Shown here: positions 32,504-43,713 of the stretch, piece after piece | How positions within the stretch are numbered: position 1 is the first letter of the stretch | Layout: each line of letters starts with the position of its first letter | The notes under the pieces: generated by a model | Told to the model about the DNA's origin: nothing | The model's input: the letters and a program-made list of their open reading frames with translations, nothing else | Database searches by the model: none | NCBI RefSeq assembly: GCF_002001045.1 | Contig: NZ_MUNR01000011.1 | Span: 186,001 to 250,000, forward strand | DNA length: 64,000 nucleotides | From: Rhodanobacter sp. C01 | Lineage (GTDB): Bacteria > Pseudomonadota > Gammaproteobacteria > Xanthomonadales > Rhodanobacteraceae | Direction of reading: 5' to 3' | Program-made: the position numbers and the translations under genes

Positions 32504-34320
32504 TGGGCTGGCGCGATCACAGCACGCCCTCGCGGCAAGGTCGCCGTCACCATGCCGGTCCCAGTGCGCGCAAGCGCATGGTGGTGGTGGTGGGTCTGCT
32601 GGGCCTGGCTTCGCTCGGTCTGATCGCGCGTGCGTTCGACCTGCAAGTGGTGCGCAAGCAGTTTTACCAGCGCCAGGGTGATGCGCGTTTCCTGCGCGAG
32701 ATGGAGATCAAGGTGTCGCGCGGCACCATCTTCGACCGAAACGGCGAGCCGCTGGCGGTATCGACGCCGGTGATGTCGATCTGGGCGAATCCGGCCGAGG
32801 TGCTGGACAACGCCGAGCGCATTCCGGCGCTGGCCAAGGCGCTGGGTGCTGATCCGGACACCATCAAGCAGTATCTCGAGCAACGCACGGATCGCGAGTT
32901 CGTCTATCTGCGCCGGCAGATGTCGCCGGCAGCGGCGCAGTCCGTGCTGGACCTGAATGTTCCCGGCATCAACGGCCAGCGCGAGTTCAAGCGCTATTAC
33001 CCTTCCGGTGAGGTGACCGCGCACGTGCTCGGCTTCACCAATATCGACGATCACGGCCAGGAAGGCCTGGAACTGGCCTACGACGACTGGCTGGCCGGCA
33101 AGCCGGGTGCCAAGCGCGTGATCCGCGATCGCATGGGGCATGTGGTGGAGGACGTCGAGCAGGTGCGTGCGCCGAAGCCGGGGCAGAATCTCACGCTCAG
33201 CATAGACCGACGCATCCAGTTCCTTGCCTACAACGAATTGAAGAGCACGCTGGAGAAGTCGCAAGCCGATTCCGGTTCGATGGTCATCCTCGACGTGAAA
33301 ACCGGCGAAGTGCTGGCGATGGTCAATCTGCCGACCTACAACCCGAACGCGGTCACCGGCAGCCAGCCCAGCCAGCGGCGCAACCGCTCGATGACCGACG
33401 TGCTCGAGCCGGGCTCGACGATCAAGCCGATCCTGATGGCGGCGGCGCTTTCCAGCGGCAAGTACACGCCGACTGGCCCGCTGATCGATACCACCGGCGG
33501 CCACTGGTTTTTCCAGGGTCACGACATCCACGACACGCACAACTACGGATTGCTGTCGCCGACCGGTGTGATCACCAAGTCGAGCAACGTCGGCGCCGCG
33601 CACATCGCCATGACGCTCGACACGAATCTGATGTACGACACCTACCGCGCGTTCGGGTTCGGCAACAGCACCAACAGCGGTTTTCCCGGTGAGGCCTCCG
33701 GCTATATGCAGGTCGGGGTCAAGTGGCGGCCGCTGGAAAAGGCGATCCTGGGCTACGGCTACGGTCTCAACGTGACCGTGCTGCAGCTGGCCAACGCCTA
33801 CGCGACGATTGCCGATGGCGGTGTCATGCATTCGCCGACCTTCATCAAGGGCGGCGACAACGATGCCAAGGTGATCATCGATCCGCAGATCGCGCACGAA
33901 CTGGTCGGCATGCTGGAGACCACCACCCAGCCGGGCGGCACCGCGGCGCCGTATGCGTGGATCGCCAATTACACGGTGGCCGGCAAGACCGGCACTGCGC
34001 ACAAGGCGAGCGTGGGCGGTTATTCGAAGGACAACTACGGCGCCGCGTTCGCCGGTATGGTGCCGGCGACCAATCCGCAGCTGGTCGCGGCGGTGGTGGT
34101 CGACAATCCTCGCAAGGGCAGTTACTACGGCGGCCTGGTGTCAGGGCCGGTGTTCGCCAAGGTCATGGCTGGTGCGCTGCGCCTGCTCGACATCCCGCCC
34201 GACAACATCGGTCGCTGGTACGTCGGCGGCCCCCTGCAGTCCCCGGACGGTCTGACCGGCAGCAAGCCGCCGACCGCACCGAACATCGAGGATGCGCCGG
34301 GCGAGGATGCGACGCCATGA
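32503..34320 (+). CDS. ftsI: Peptidoglycan DD-transpeptidase FtsI (PBP3)
   Basis: 605 residues. Septal transpeptidase. One membrane helix (about 25-45), a pedestal domain with VSRGTIFDRNGEPLAVS, and a class B penicillin-binding domain. Active-site motifs: SxxK in EPGSTIKP (about residue 303), SxN in KSSNVG (about 360) and KTG in AGKTGTAHK (about 493). It works with FtsW (encoded downstream) as the septal synthase. The C-terminal 30 residues are Pro/Ala/Asp-rich. Confidence 0.97.
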   Translation: MGWRDHSTPSRQGRRHHAGPSARKRMVVVVGLLGLASLGLIARAFDLQVVRKQFYQRQGDARFLREMEIKVSRGTIFDRNGEPLAVSTPVMSIWANPAEVLDNAERIPALAKALGADPDTIKQYLEQRTDREFVYLRRQMSPAAAQSVLDLNVPGINGQREFKRYYPSGEVTAHVLGFTNIDDHGQEGLELAYDDWLAGKPGAKRVIRDRMGHVVEDVEQVRAPKPGQNLTLSIDRRIQFLAYNELKSTLEKSQADSGSMVILDVKTGEVLAMVNLPTYNPNAVTGSQPSQRRNRSMTDVLEPGSTIKPILMAAALSSGKYTPTGPLIDTTGGHWFFQGHDIHDTHNYGLLSPTGVITKSSNVGAAHIAMTLDTNLMYDTYRAFGFGNSTNSGFPGEASGYMQVGVKWRPLEKAILGYGYGLNVTVLQLANAYATIADGGVMHSPTFIKGGDNDAKVIIDPQIAHELVGMLETTTQPGGTAAPYAWIANYTVAGKTGTAHKASVGGYSKDNYGAAFAGMVPATNPQLVAAVVVDNPRKGSYYGGLVSGPVFAKVMAGALRLLDIPPDNIGRWYVGGPLQSPDGLTGSKPPTAPNIEDAPGEDATP

Positions 34321-35822
34321 GTACTGGCCACCTCGATCAACTGCTGCTGGGGATTGCCGATGCGCAGATAGCTGCTATGCCGGGCGTTGGCCACATCGTG
34401 TTGTCCGGGTTGACGCTCGACTCGCGCCGCGTGCGCCGCGGCGACGCTTTTTTCGCACTGCGTGGTACGCAGGGTCATGGCATCGAGTTTGCTGCTGGCG
34501 CAGTACTACGCGGCGCTCAGGTGGTGCTGGCCGAAGCGCCGGTCGTCGAGGCGCCGCCGCTCGACGTGCCTTTGCTGTGGATCGATGACCTGCATGCCCA
34601 GGTCGGCGAAATCGCCGCGCGTTTCTACGATCGCCCCGCCGAGGCCATGCGTGTGGTCGGCATCACCGGCACCAATGGCAAGACTTCCTGCGTGCAGCTT
34701 CTCGCGCAGGCGCTGAGTTTGCTCGGTCATCGCGCAGCGACCATCGGCACGCTTGGCGCCGGCCTGCACGGCCAGCTGCGCGAAGGCGAGCGCACCACGC
34801 CCGACGCCGTGACGGTCCAGGAATTGCTGGCGGAATTCCGCGAGGCCGGTGCCAGCCATGTGGCGATGGAAGTGTCGTCGCACGCGTTGCAGCAGGGCCG
34901 CGTGGCGGCGGTGGATTTCGAGGTGGCAGCCTTCACCAATCTCACCCGCGACCATCTGGACTATCACGGCAGCATGGAAGCGTATGGCGCGGCCAAGGCG
35001 AAGCTGTTCGCATGGCCGGGGCTGCAGGCTGCGGTGATCAATATCGACGATGCGTTCGGGCGTGAACTGGCAGCGCAGCTGCCGTCCGGCGTGAAGCCGC
35101 TGCGCTTCAGCACGGCCGGTGGTGCCGAGGCCGAAATTGCCGCCAGCGCCATCGTCACGTCGGCGGAAGGGCTGTCGTTGCGCCTGCGCACGCCGTGGGG
35201 TTCGCAAGTGCTGAACAGCCATCTGCTGGGTCGCTTCAACGTGGCGAACCTGCTTGTCGTGGTGGCTTGCCTCGGTGCGCTGGGTGAGCCATTCGAACGC
35301 ATCGTGACCGCGGTCGAGCAACTGCAGCCGGTCAGCGGCCGCATGAGCCGGCTCGGCGGACGGCAGGGTCGGCCGCTGGTGGTGGTCGATTACGCGCATA
35401 CGCCGGACGCGCTGGAGCAGGCGTTGACTGCCGTGCGGGCGCATTGCACGGGCAAGCTGATCTGCGTGTTCGGTTGCGGTGGCGAGCGCGATGCCGGCAA
35501 GCGCCCGCTGATGGGTGCCATCGCCGCAACGCTGGCGGACGTCGCGATCGTCACCGACGACAACCCGCGTGGCGAGGATGGTGATGCCATCGTGGCGCAG
35601 ATCGTCGCCGGCATGACGGCATCGCCTGCGATGACGGTCGAGCGCGATCGCGCCACCGCGATTGGCCAGGCGCTGCAGATCGCGCAGCCAGGCGATGTCG
35701 TGCTGATCGCCGGCAAGGGACATGAGACTTATCAGGAAGGCGCGGCCGGCAAGCGTCCGTTTGACGATCTGGCAGTAGCGCATGCAGCGCTGGAACGGAT
35801 CGGCCGGGAGCCGCGCGCATGA
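34317..35822 (+). CDS. murE: UDP-MurNAc-tripeptide synthetase MurE (meso-DAP adding)
   Basis: 501 residues from an ATG overlapping the ftsI stop (ATGA). Adds meso-diaminopimelate to UDP-MurNAc-L-Ala-D-Glu. ATP loop GITGTNGKTSCVQ (about 114-126), the carbamylated-lysine region GAAKAKLF, and DDNPRGED (about 412-419), whose DNPR motif indicates meso-DAP rather than lysine specificity. The same frame is open far upstream through ftsI, but that extension lies out of frame within ftsI and is not coding. Confidence 0.96.
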   Translation: MSTGHLDQLLLGIADAQIAAMPGVGHIVLSGLTLDSRRVRRGDAFFALRGTQGHGIEFAAGAVLRGAQVVLAEAPVVEAPPLDVPLLWIDDLHAQVGEIAARFYDRPAEAMRVVGITGTNGKTSCVQLLAQALSLLGHRAATIGTLGAGLHGQLREGERTTPDAVTVQELLAEFREAGASHVAMEVSSHALQQGRVAAVDFEVAAFTNLTRDHLDYHGSMEAYGAAKAKLFAWPGLQAAVINIDDAFGRELAAQLPSGVKPLRFSTAGGAEAEIAASAIVTSAEGLSLRLRTPWGSQVLNSHLLGRFNVANLLVVVACLGALGEPFERIVTAVEQLQPVSGRMSRLGGRQGRPLVVVDYAHTPDALEQALTAVRAHCTGKLICVFGCGGERDAGKRPLMGAIAATLADVAIVTDDNPRGEDGDAIVAQIVAGMTASPAMTVERDRATAIGQALQIAQPGDVVLIAGKGHETYQEGAAGKRPFDDLAVAHAALERIGREPRA

Positions 35823-37201
35823 TGCCGCTGAGCGCCATTGCCGTGTGGACTCACGGGCAGTTGTACGGCAGTGATGTCGAAGTCACCGGTGTCGGGATCG
35901 ACACCCGCAAGCTGAAGCCTGGCGATTTGTTCGTGGCCATCAGGGGCGAACGGGTGGATGGCCATGACTATCTGGCCGAAGCTGCTGCACATGGCGCAGT
36001 GGCTGCGCTGGTGACCCGCAAGGTCGACAGCGAATTGCCGCAGGTGCTGGTGGATGACACCGGGTTGGCGCTGGGCGATCTGGCCAGTGCGGTGCGTGCA
36101 CAGCGTGACACTCGCGTGGTCGGCATCACCGGCTCCAACGGCAAGACCACCGTGAAGACGCTGGTCGCATCGATCCTGTCGCGGCATGGCCGCACGCATG
36201 TCAGTGCTGGCAATTACAACAACGAGCTAGGCCTGCCGCTGAGCCTGCTGGCGATGCCGCAGGACGCCGAATACGCAGTCTTCGAGATGGGCGCAGGCAA
36301 ACCGGGTGACATTGAGTATCTGGCTGCCATCGCGCGGCCCGATATCGGCCTCGTCACGCTCATTGCGCCGGCGCATCTTGAGCGGATGGGCAGCATCGAG
36401 GGCGTGGCCGAGACCAAGGGGGCGTTGTATCAGGCGCTGCCGGCTGACGGTATCGCGATCATCAACGCCGACGACGGCTTTGCCAGTTTCTTCGGTGGCC
36501 TCGCCGGTGCGCGCAAGCGGCTGCGCTTCGGCCTCGATCATTCGGCGGATGTCGGTGCGGACATCATCGAGCAGCGTGTCGACGGTTCACGCTTCGTGCT
36601 CAGCACGCCAGGCGGCGATGCCGAAGTGGCGCTGCCCTTGCCGGGTCGTCACAACATTGCCAACGCACTGGCGGCAGCGGCGGTCGGTCTGGCCCTGGAG
36701 GTGCCGCTGGACACCATCGTCGCCGGACTGGAGGCCGCGGCCGGCGTGGCCGGCCGGTTGCGCCGCGAAGTGACTGCAGGCGGCTGGACGTTGATCGATG
36801 ACAGCTACAACGCGAACCCGAGTTCGATGGCGGCGGCGATCGATACCTTGCTGCTGGCGGGCGACGAACGCTGGTTGGTACTGGGCGACATGGCCGAGCT
36901 GGGCCCGGATGCGCGGGCGCTGCATGCAGGCATCGGTGCCCGTGCCCGCGAGCGTGGCGTCGACCGCCTGTTTGCGGTCGGCCCGCTGGGTGCGGCCACG
37001 GTCGAGGCGTTTGGTGCGCATGGCGAACATTTCACGGACAAGCCGGCGTTGATCGCCGCACTGAAAGCGCAACTGCGCGGTGGTGTCACCTGCCTGGTGA
37101 AGGGCTCGCGTTCGGCGGCCATGGAGCAGGTCGTGGCGGCGCTTGGCGGCCATCCAGGTCACGCCGACAAGAACAAGGGAGGTGCAGCCGATGCTGCTTG
37201 A
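35819..37201 (+). CDS. murF: UDP-MurNAc-tripeptide:D-Ala-D-Ala ligase MurF
   Basis: 460 residues. Completes the pentapeptide precursor by adding D-Ala-D-Ala. ATP loop [14 protein letters not shown] (about 102-115), [14 protein letters not shown], and the C-terminal [22 protein letters not shown]. Overlaps murE by 4 nt (ATGA) and mraY by 11 nt at its end. Normal length. Confidence 0.96.
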   Translation: MMPLSAIAVWTHGQLYGSDVEVTGVGIDTRKLKPGDLFVAIRGERVDGHDYLAEAAAHGAVAALVTRKVDSELPQVLVDDTGLALGDLASAVRAQRDTRVVGITGSNGKTTVKTLVASILSRHGRTHVSAGNYNNELGLPLSLLAMPQDAEYAVFEMGAGKPGDIEYLAAIARPDIGLVTLIAPAHLERMGSIEGVAETKGALYQALPADGIAIINADDGFASFFGGLAGARKRLRFGLDHSADVGADIIEQRVDGSRFVLSTPGGDAEVALPLPGRHNIANALAAAAVGLALEVPLDTIVAGLEAAAGVAGRLRREVTAGGWTLIDDSYNANPSSMAAAIDTLLLAGDERWLVLGDMAELGPDARALHAGIGARARERGVDRLFAVGPLGAATVEAFGAHGEHFTDKPALIAALKAQLRGGVTCLVKGSRSAAMEQVVAALGGHPGHADKNKGGAADAA

Positions 37202-38291
37202 ACTGGCGGACTGGATGGCGCGGCATTTCACTGCGCTGCATCTGTTCCAGTACATCACCTTCCGTACGATCATGGCTGCGCTCACGGCGCTGGCGATGTC
37301 GCTGCTGTGCGGGCCATGGCTGATCAATCGGCTGGCTGCACTGAAGGCCGGCCAGGTGGTGCGCAGCGATGGTCCGCAGACGCATCTGGTCAAGGCCGGC
37401 ACGCCGACCATGGGCGGCGTGATGATCCTGCTCTCGGTCAGTGTGGCCACGCTGCTGTGGGCCGATTTGCGCAACCGCTATGTATGGGTAGTGCTGGCGG
37501 TGATGCTGGCGTATGGCGCGATCGGCTTCTACGACGACTACCGCAAGCTGGTGCTGAAGGACAGCCGTGGGCTGGCCAGTCGCTGGAAATATTTCTGGCA
37601 ATCGGTGTTCGGCCTGGGCGCGGCGCTGTTCCTGTACTACAGCGCGCCGGCGGCGGTCGCTGGCCTGCCGGTGGCGGAGACCGCGCTGTACGTGCCGCTG
37701 TTCAAGCACGTGGTGCTGCCGCTGGGGTTGCTGTTCGTGGTGGTGACCTATTTCATGATTGTCGGTTTCTCCAACGCGGTGAACCTAACCGACGGTCTGG
37801 ATGGGCTGGCGATCATGCCGACCGTGCTGGTCTCCGGTGCGCTGGGTGTGTTCGCGTACCTCGCCGGCAACAAGCTGTTTTCGGAGTATCTCGGTATTCC
37901 CTCGATCCCGGGCGCTGGCGAGCTTTCGATCTTCTGTGGCGCGTTGGCCGGCGCGGGGCTGGGCTTCCTGTGGTTCAACACCTATCCGGCACAGGTGTTC
38001 ATGGGTGATGTCGGTGCGCTGGCGATGGGTGCCGCGCTCGGCTGCGTTGCGGTGATCGTGCGCCAGGAAATCGTGCTGCTGGTGATGGGCGGCGTGTTCG
38101 TGATGGAAACCGCCTCGGTGATGATCCAGGTCGCCAGCTTCAAGCTCACCGGCAAGCGCGTGTTCCGGATGGCGCCGATCCATCACCACTTCGAATTGAA
38201 AGGCTGGCCGGAGCCGCGGGTGATCGTGCGCTTCTGGATCATCAGCGTGGTGCTGGTGCTGGTCGGTCTTGCCACGTTGAAGGTGCGCTGA
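37191..38291 (+). CDS. mraY: Phospho-MurNAc-pentapeptide transferase MraY
   Basis: 366 residues, ten membrane helices. Transfers phospho-MurNAc-pentapeptide to undecaprenyl phosphate to make lipid I at the inner face of the membrane. Motifs: [17 protein letters not shown], the catalytic [22 protein letters not shown], and [17 protein letters not shown] near the end. The ATG at 37191 follows AAGGGAGGTG, a strong ribosome-binding site, inside the end of murF. Confidence 0.97.
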   Translation: MLLELADWMARHFTALHLFQYITFRTIMAALTALAMSLLCGPWLINRLAALKAGQVVRSDGPQTHLVKAGTPTMGGVMILLSVSVATLLWADLRNRYVWVVLAVMLAYGAIGFYDDYRKLVLKDSRGLASRWKYFWQSVFGLGAALFLYYSAPAAVAGLPVAETALYVPLFKHVVLPLGLLFVVVTYFMIVGFSNAVNLTDGLDGLAIMPTVLVSGALGVFAYLAGNKLFSEYLGIPSIPGAGELSIFCGALAGAGLGFLWFNTYPAQVFMGDVGALAMGAALGCVAVIVRQEIVLLVMGGVFVMETASVMIQVASFKLTGKRVFRMAPIHHHFELKGWPEPRVIVRFWIISVVLVLVGLATLKVR

Positions 38292-39529
38292 TGTTCGGCT
38301 TCGACACCACCCAGGCAAAACGCCGGCAGGGTCCGCGCGGCAGCTTCGATCTATGGCTGCTGGTTGCGTTGGTCGGGCTGGCCAGCATCGGTGTGGTGAT
38401 GGTGACGTCTAGCTCGATCGCGGTGGCCGACAGCCAGCATCTGGGCGCGTTCTATTTTCTCAAGAAGCATCTGCTCTTCCTTGGTCTGGGCATGTTCGCG
38501 GCAGGCATGGCGATGCGCACCGAGTTGAAGCTGCTGGAAAAATACGCGTTCCCGTTGCTGGCGCTCGCGTTCGTGCTGCTGCTGGCGGTGTTCGTGCCGC
38601 ACCTGGGCATGCGCATCAATGGCGCCCGGCGCTGGCTGAACCTGCTGGTGACCAGCTTCCAGCCGGTCGAGGCGGTAAAGCTGATCCTCGTGGTGTACAT
38701 CGCCAGCTACCTGGTGCGCCATCGCGAGAATGTGGAAACGCGGTTCCTTGGCCTGATCAAGCCGATCGCGGTGGCGGGTGTCGTCGTGCTGTTGCTGCTG
38801 GCGCAGCCGGACTTCGGCTCGGCCACGCTGGTGATTGCAGTGACCATTGCGATGGTCTGGCTCGGTGGCGCGCGGCCGATCTTCCTGTTCATCATGGGCC
38901 TGCCGTTGATGCCGCTGCTGTACATCGCGGCGACCGGCGAGAGCTACCGCATGAAGCGGCTGACCTCGTTCATGGATCCGTGGAAGGATCCGTTCAACGA
39001 CGGCTTCCAGCTGACCCAATCGCTGATGGCGATCGGGCGTGGCGAGTGGGACGGCGTGGGACTGGGTTCCAGCGTGCTGAAACTGTCCTACCTGCCTGAG
39101 GCGCATACCGACTTCATCTTCGCGGTGATCGGCGAGGAACTTGGCCTGGCCGGCGTGCTGCTGGTGATGGGGTTGTTCGCACTGGCAGTGGGCCGCGGCC
39201 TGTATCTGGGCCTGAAGGGTGTCGAGATCGGCCAGCGCTTTGCAGGCTATGTCGCCTTCGGTACGTCGCTGATGCTGGCGATGCAGGCGATCGTCTCGGT
39301 CGGCGTGAATCTCGGTGCGCTGCCGACCAAGGGACTGACCCTGCCGCTGATCAGCTACGGCGGCTCGTCGATGGTGCTGACCTGCGCGATGGCCGGCGTG
39401 CTGCTGCGTGCGACGTTCGAGGTCAACCGTGCGCTGGATGCGCGGCAGATGACCACGCGCATGCCGGCGGCCGTGGCCGCGGTCGATGCGAATGTCGCGG
39501 CGCCACCGCGCGAGGCGGTGCCTGCATGA
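38291..39529 (+). CDS. ftsW: Septal peptidoglycan glycosyltransferase FtsW
   Basis: 412 residues, SEDS family with about ten membrane helices. Polymerises lipid II at the septum with FtsI. Signature regions: GARRWLNLLVTSFQPVEAVKL, LLAQPDFGSATLV, EAHTDFIFAVIGEELGLAG, and GLTLPLISYGGSSM. The N-terminus has a short cytoplasmic extension with KRRQGPRGSFD. Starts on the last base of the mraY stop and overlaps murG by 4 nt. Confidence 0.96.
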   Translation: MFGFDTTQAKRRQGPRGSFDLWLLVALVGLASIGVVMVTSSSIAVADSQHLGAFYFLKKHLLFLGLGMFAAGMAMRTELKLLEKYAFPLLALAFVLLLAVFVPHLGMRINGARRWLNLLVTSFQPVEAVKLILVVYIASYLVRHRENVETRFLGLIKPIAVAGVVVLLLLAQPDFGSATLVIAVTIAMVWLGGARPIFLFIMGLPLMPLLYIAATGESYRMKRLTSFMDPWKDPFNDGFQLTQSLMAIGRGEWDGVGLGSSVLKLSYLPEAHTDFIFAVIGEELGLAGVLLVMGLFALAVGRGLYLGLKGVEIGQRFAGYVAFGTSLMLAMQAIVSVGVNLGALPTKGLTLPLISYGGSSMVLTCAMAGVLLRATFEVNRALDARQMTTRMPAAVAAVDANVAAPPREAVPA

Positions 39530-40599
39530 CGACACAGGCACCTGTGCTGATCATGGCCGGTGGTACCGGCGGCCACATCTTCCCCGGGCTGGCGGTGGCC
39601 GACTGCCTGCGCGCGCAAGGCGTGCCCGTGGTCTGGCTGGGCGCGGCCGGTGGCATGGAAACGAAAGTGGTGCCCGCGCATCGCATCGAGCTGCACACGG
39701 TGGCGGTCGGTGGTCTGCGCGGCAAGGGCCTGAAGACCCGATTGCTGGCACCGTTGATGCTGCTGCGCGCGCTGATTGCATCGCTGGCTGTGCTGCGCCA
39801 GGTGAAGCCGCGCAGCGTGTTGTCGATGGGTGGCTATGTGGCTGGTCCCGGTGGCCTCGCCGCATGGCTGCTGCGCCGTCCGTTGCTGGTGCACGAACAG
39901 AATCGCGTGGCCGGCTTCACCAACCGCAAGCTGGCCGGATTGGCGAAGCGCGTGCTGGCTGGTTTTACCGATGCGTTGCCGCAGGCCGAGTGGGTTGGCA
40001 ATCCGGTGCGCGCTGCGATTGCAGTCTTGCCCGCGCCGGCACAGCGCATGGCGTCGCGCAATGACAGGCCGCGTTTGCTGGTGCTCGGCGGCAGCCTCGG
40101 TGCGCGTGCCCTGAATCTGGCCTTGCCACAGGCACTGGCCCAGCTCACGCCGGAGCAGCGCCCCGAGGTGCTACACCAGTCCGGTACGCGCGGCCTCGAC
40201 GAGGCGCGCGAGGCATACGCGAAAAATGGTGTCGAGGCACAGGTGGTGCCATTCATCGATGACATGGCCGCCAGTTATGGCTGGGCTGATCTGGTGATCT
40301 GCCGCGCTGGCGCGTTGACCCTGGCCGAGCTGACCGCGGCTGGACTTGGCGCCGTGCTGGTGCCGTTCCCGCATGCGGTGGACGACCACCAGACGCGCAA
40401 TGCAGAAGTATTGGTGGCCGCAGGCGCCGCCGTTGTGATTCAGGAGCGAGATCTGGACGTACAGAATTTGGCTCAGCAGCTGGAATCGCTGCTGGGCAAC
40501 CGCACGCAGCTGCTGGCCATGGCCGAAGCGGCACGCACGCTGGCCAAGCCCGACGCGGCTGACGTGATTGCCGCTGCCTGCCTGGAGGTGGCCGCATGA
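39526..40599 (+). CDS. murG: UDP-GlcNAc transferase MurG
   Basis: 357 residues, GT28 family. Converts lipid I to lipid II. PVLIMAGGTGGHIFPGLAVAD (glycine-rich loop 1), SMGGYVAGPGGLAAWLL, VHEQNRVAGFTNR, LLVLGGSLGARALN and the UDP-GlcNAc site DLVICRAGALTLAELTAAGLG with VDDHQTRNAEVL. Overlaps ftsW by 4 nt and murC by 4 nt. Confidence 0.97.
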   Translation: MTTQAPVLIMAGGTGGHIFPGLAVADCLRAQGVPVVWLGAAGGMETKVVPAHRIELHTVAVGGLRGKGLKTRLLAPLMLLRALIASLAVLRQVKPRSVLSMGGYVAGPGGLAAWLLRRPLLVHEQNRVAGFTNRKLAGLAKRVLAGFTDALPQAEWVGNPVRAAIAVLPAPAQRMASRNDRPRLLVLGGSLGARALNLALPQALAQLTPEQRPEVLHQSGTRGLDEAREAYAKNGVEAQVVPFIDDMAASYGWADLVICRAGALTLAELTAAGLGAVLVPFPHAVDDHQTRNAEVLVAAGAAVVIQERDLDVQNLAQQLESLLGNRTQLLAMAEAARTLAKPDAADVIAAACLEVAA

Positions 40600-42035
40600 C
40601 GCCGCGTCGCCTGCATGCGCACGAGGATCTGATGAGCACGTTCCGTCGCGTGCACTTCATCGGTATCGGTGGCGTCGGCATGAGCGGCATCGCCGAGGTA
40701 CTGCACAACCTCGGCTATGCGGTGTCCGGCTCGGATCGTGCGAATTCATCAACGGCACAGCGTCTGCAGCAGTTGGGTATCGACGTGCATGTCGGACATG
40801 CCGCTGAACACATTGGCGATGCCGACGTGGTTGTGACTTCCAGTGCGATCAAGCAGGACAACCCGGAGCTGGTCGCCGCTCGTACCGCGCGCATCCCGGT
40901 AATCCCGCGCGCGGAGATGCTCGGCGAGCTGATGCGCTTCCGCCGCGGCGTGGCGATCGCCGGCACGCATGGCAAGACCACCACCACCAGCCTCACCGCC
41001 AGCGTGCTGGCCGAGGCTGGTTACGACCCGACCTTCGTGATCGGTGGTCAGCTGAATGCGGCCGGCGCGAATGCGCGACTGGGCACCGGTCAGTACCTGG
41101 TGGCGGAAGCTGATGAATCCGACGGTTCGTTCCTGCTGCTGTCGCCGGTGATCGCTGCAGTCACCAACATCGATGCCGACCACCTGGAGAACTATCACGG
41201 CGATTTCGCCGAGGTGAAAAAGGCTTTCGCCGACTTCCTGCACCGGCTGCCGTTCTATGGGCTGGCAGTGCTGTGCGTGGACGACCCGGAAGTCGCCGAG
41301 CTGGCGAAATCCACCACGCGTCGCGTGATGACGTATGGCATCGACACGGCGGATGCCGACGTGCGCGCAGTGAATCTCACCCAGCATGGCTTCGAGATGC
41401 ATTTCGACCTGCTGCTGCCGAACCGCAATGACGCGTTGCCGGTGAAGCTGAATCTGCCGGGCCGGCACAACGTTTTGAATGCTCTGGCTGCTGCCACGAT
41501 TGGCTGGCAGCTCGGTGTCGAGGCCGAGGCATTGGCGCATGCGCTCGAACATTTCCAGGGCGTCGGCCGCCGTTTCCATCGGCGCGGCGAGATTGCGCTC
41601 GATCAGGGCAGTGCGCTGCTGGTCGACGACTACGGCCATCACCCGCGCGAACTCGCGGCGGTGTTCGACGCTGCCCGTGGTGGCTGGCCGGATCGGCGCC
41701 TGGTGGTCGGCTTCCAGCCGCATCGCTACAGCCGCACGCGTGACCTGCTCGACGACTTCGCCAACGTGCTGGCGGAGGCCGATGTGCTGGTGCTGACCGA
41801 CGTCTATCCCGCTGGCGAGGCACCGATCGCCGGTGCCGACGGCCGCGCGCTGGCGCGTGCGGTGCGTGCACGCGGCAAGGTCGACCCGGTACTGGTCGAG
41901 CATCCGCGAGATTTGAAGGAAGCGCTGCCGGCGCTGCTGCGCGACGGCGATCTGCTGTTGCTGCTGGGTGCCGGCGATATCGGCACGGCAGCAGTGGAGC
42001 TGGCACAGGCCGGCCATCTGAGGACAGGCAAGTGA
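40596..42035 (+). CDS. murC: UDP-MurNAc:L-alanine ligase MurC
   Basis: 479 residues. Adds the first amino acid to UDP-MurNAc. [25 protein letters not shown] loop [14 protein letters not shown] (about 120-133), [14 protein letters not shown], and [19 protein letters not shown] use the ATG overlapping the murG stop (ATGA). A second ATG at 40632 has a better Shine-Dalgarno (GAGGAT) and would give 467 residues; Xanthomonas homologues also carry an N-terminal extension (recalled), so both are possible. Confidence 0.95.
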   Translation: MTPRRLHAHEDLMSTFRRVHFIGIGGVGMSGIAEVLHNLGYAVSGSDRANSSTAQRLQQLGIDVHVGHAAEHIGDADVVVTSSAIKQDNPELVAARTARIPVIPRAEMLGELMRFRRGVAIAGTHGKTTTTSLTASVLAEAGYDPTFVIGGQLNAAGANARLGTGQYLVAEADESDGSFLLLSPVIAAVTNIDADHLENYHGDFAEVKKAFADFLHRLPFYGLAVLCVDDPEVAELAKSTTRRVMTYGIDTADADVRAVNLTQHGFEMHFDLLLPNRNDALPVKLNLPGRHNVLNALAAATIGWQLGVEAEALAHALEHFQGVGRRFHRRGEIALDQGSALLVDDYGHHPRELAAVFDAARGGWPDRRLVVGFQPHRYSRTRDLLDDFANVLAEADVLVLTDVYPAGEAPIAGADGRALARAVRARGKVDPVLVEHPRDLKEALPALLRDGDLLLLLGAGDIGTAAVELAQAGHLRTGK

Positions 42036-42982
42036 GTACCATCGTGAACAAGATCAATGACCCCGCCCAGTTCGGCCGCGTCGCCGTGGTGATGGGTGGC
42101 AGCTCGGCGGAACGCGAGGTGTCACTCGACTCTGGCCGCAACGTGCTGGCGGCACTGCGCGCGCGCGGCATCGATGCCCACGCGATCGACGGCATCCCGG
42201 CGTTGCTGGATGCATTGCGCGCCGGTCACTTCGCCCGCGTGTTCAACATCCTGCACGGCCAGCATGGCGGTGGCGAGGATGGCGTGCTGCAGGGTGCACT
42301 GGAATCGCTCAACGTGCCCTACACCGGTTCGGGCGTGCTGGGTTCGGCGCTCTCGATGGACAAGACGCGTTCCAAGCGCGTGTGGCAGTCGCTGGGTCTT
42401 TCGACGCCGACCTTCGTGGCATTGCCGCGTGGTTCGGATGTGCATGCGGCGGCGCAACGGGTTGGTTTCCCGTTGATCGTGAAGCCGGCCTGCGAAGGTT
42501 CGAGCGTCGGCGTGACGCGCGTGTTCGCCGAAAAGGACCTGGATGCAGCGGTTGCACTGGCGGCGAAGTACCCGGGCGACCTGCTGATGGAAACCCTGAT
42601 CGAGGGTGACGAACTCACTGTAGCCATTCTGGGCCGCGAGGTATTGCCCAGCATCCACATCGTGCCGAAGGCTGCGTTCTACGACTACAACGCCAAGTAC
42701 GTGGCCGAGGACACCCAGTACATCTGCCCGGGCCTGGAAGGCGTGGCCGAGGAAGAGCTGCGCGCGTTGTCGCTGGCCGCGTTCGATGCGCTTGGCTGCG
42801 CCGGCTGGGGTCGGGTCGACGTGATGCGCGATCGCAATGGCCGCAACTGGCTGCTGGAAGTGAATACCGCGCCGGGCATGACCTCGCACTCGCTGGTGCC
42901 GAAGGCTGCCGCGGTGGCTGGCATCGACTATCAGGAACTTTGCTGGCGCGTGCTGGAAACCAGTTTCCGGGAGGGCGCGTGA
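42032..42982 (+). CDS. ddl: D-alanine--D-alanine ligase
   Basis: 316 residues, ATP-grasp fold. Makes the D-Ala-D-Ala used by Mur[66 protein letters not shown] and [20 protein letters not shown]. Starts with GTG overlapping the murC stop (GTGA). It is the DdlB-type copy of the dcw cluster. Confidence 0.96.
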   Translation: MSTIVNKINDPAQFGRVAVVMGGSSAEREVSLDSGRNVLAALRARGIDAHAIDGIPALLDALRAGHFARVFNILHGQHGGGEDGVLQGALESLNVPYTGSGVLGSALSMDKTRSKRVWQSLGLSTPTFVALPRGSDVHAAAQRVGFPLIVKPACEGSSVGVTRVFAEKDLDAAVALAAKYPGDLLMETLIEGDELTVAILGREVLPSIHIVPKAAFYDYNAKYVAEDTQYICPGLEGVAEEELRALSLAAFDALGCAGWGRVDVMRDRNGRNWLLEVNTAPGMTSHSLVPKAAAVAGIDYQELCWRVLETSFREGA

Positions 42983-43713
42983 AGGGAGCCGTCCGTCTTG
43001 TTGCCTGGTGCCTGGCCATCGCGCTGGTCGCGCTGCCGATCGTGGGCGTGCTGCGCGGTTGGTTTGCCGCTGGCCGGTGGCCGGTGACCCAGCTGACGGT
43101 GCAGGCCGAGTTCAAGCATGTCAGTCCGGACGAGGTACGTGCGGCCGTGCTGCCGCGCCTGGGCAAGGGCTTCTTCGCACTGGATCTCGATGCCGTGCAG
43201 AAGGCGGTAGCGGCGTTGCCGTGGGTGGAATCGGCCGAGGCGCGCAAGCGCTGGCCGGACACCTTGCTGCTGCGCATCTACGAGCGCCAGCCGTTTGCAC
43301 GCTGGAACGACAAGCAACTGATCAGCCGCCAGGGCCTGGTATTCGACGCGCCGGCAACGGATGACACCGGCAGCCTGCCGAGCCTGCGCGGGCCGGATGC
43401 ACGACTGGCCGAGGTAGTGAGTTTCTATGCGGACACGCAGAAGGCTTTCGCCGGCACTCATCTGCAGATCACGGGCGTCGCGCTGACCGAGCGTGGCAGC
43501 TGGAGCGTCACCACGGCCAGCGGCGCGCAGATCGTGATTGGTGATCGCGAGCAGGCTGGCCATCGCCTGCGCCGCTTCCTGGATGTCTATCCGCAGCTGG
43601 TGGCAGGCCATGCCGATGGCTTCGCCTATGCCGATCTTCGCTACACCAATGGATTTGCCGTGCGCTGGCCACAAGCGGCCGCCGCCAACGCTGGAGGTTC
43701 GCCCCGCACATGA
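42979..43713 (+). CDS. ftsQ: Cell division protein FtsQ
   Basis: 244 residues from a GTG overlapping the ddl stop (GTGA). One membrane helix (about 7-26), then a POTRA domain ([25 protein letters not shown], up to about 110: [30 protein letters not shown]) and the FtsQ beta domain. FtsQ anchors FtsBL at the divisome. A longer reading from an ATG at 42940 would lie within ddl. Confidence 0.94.
   Translation: MKGAVRLVAWCLAIALVALPIVGVLRGWFAAGRWPVTQLTVQAEFKHVSPDEVRAAVLPRLGKGFFALDLDAVQKAVAALPWVESAEARKRWPDTLLLRIYERQPFARWNDKQLISRQGLVFDAPATDDTGSLPSLRGPDARLAEVVSFYADTQKAFAGTHLQITGVALTERGSWSVTTASGAQIVIGDREQAGHRLRRFLDVYPQLVAGHADGFAYADLRYTNGFAVRWPQAAAANAGGSPRT

Noticed and set aside
33723-34316. N-terminal extension of murE
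   Set aside because: It is out of frame within ftsI and lacks MurE sequence; the ATGA overlap gives the start.
38351-39541. 396-codon open frame on the minus strand
   Set aside because: Antisense to ftsW, with shadow composition (His/Gln/Arg) and no recognisable fold.
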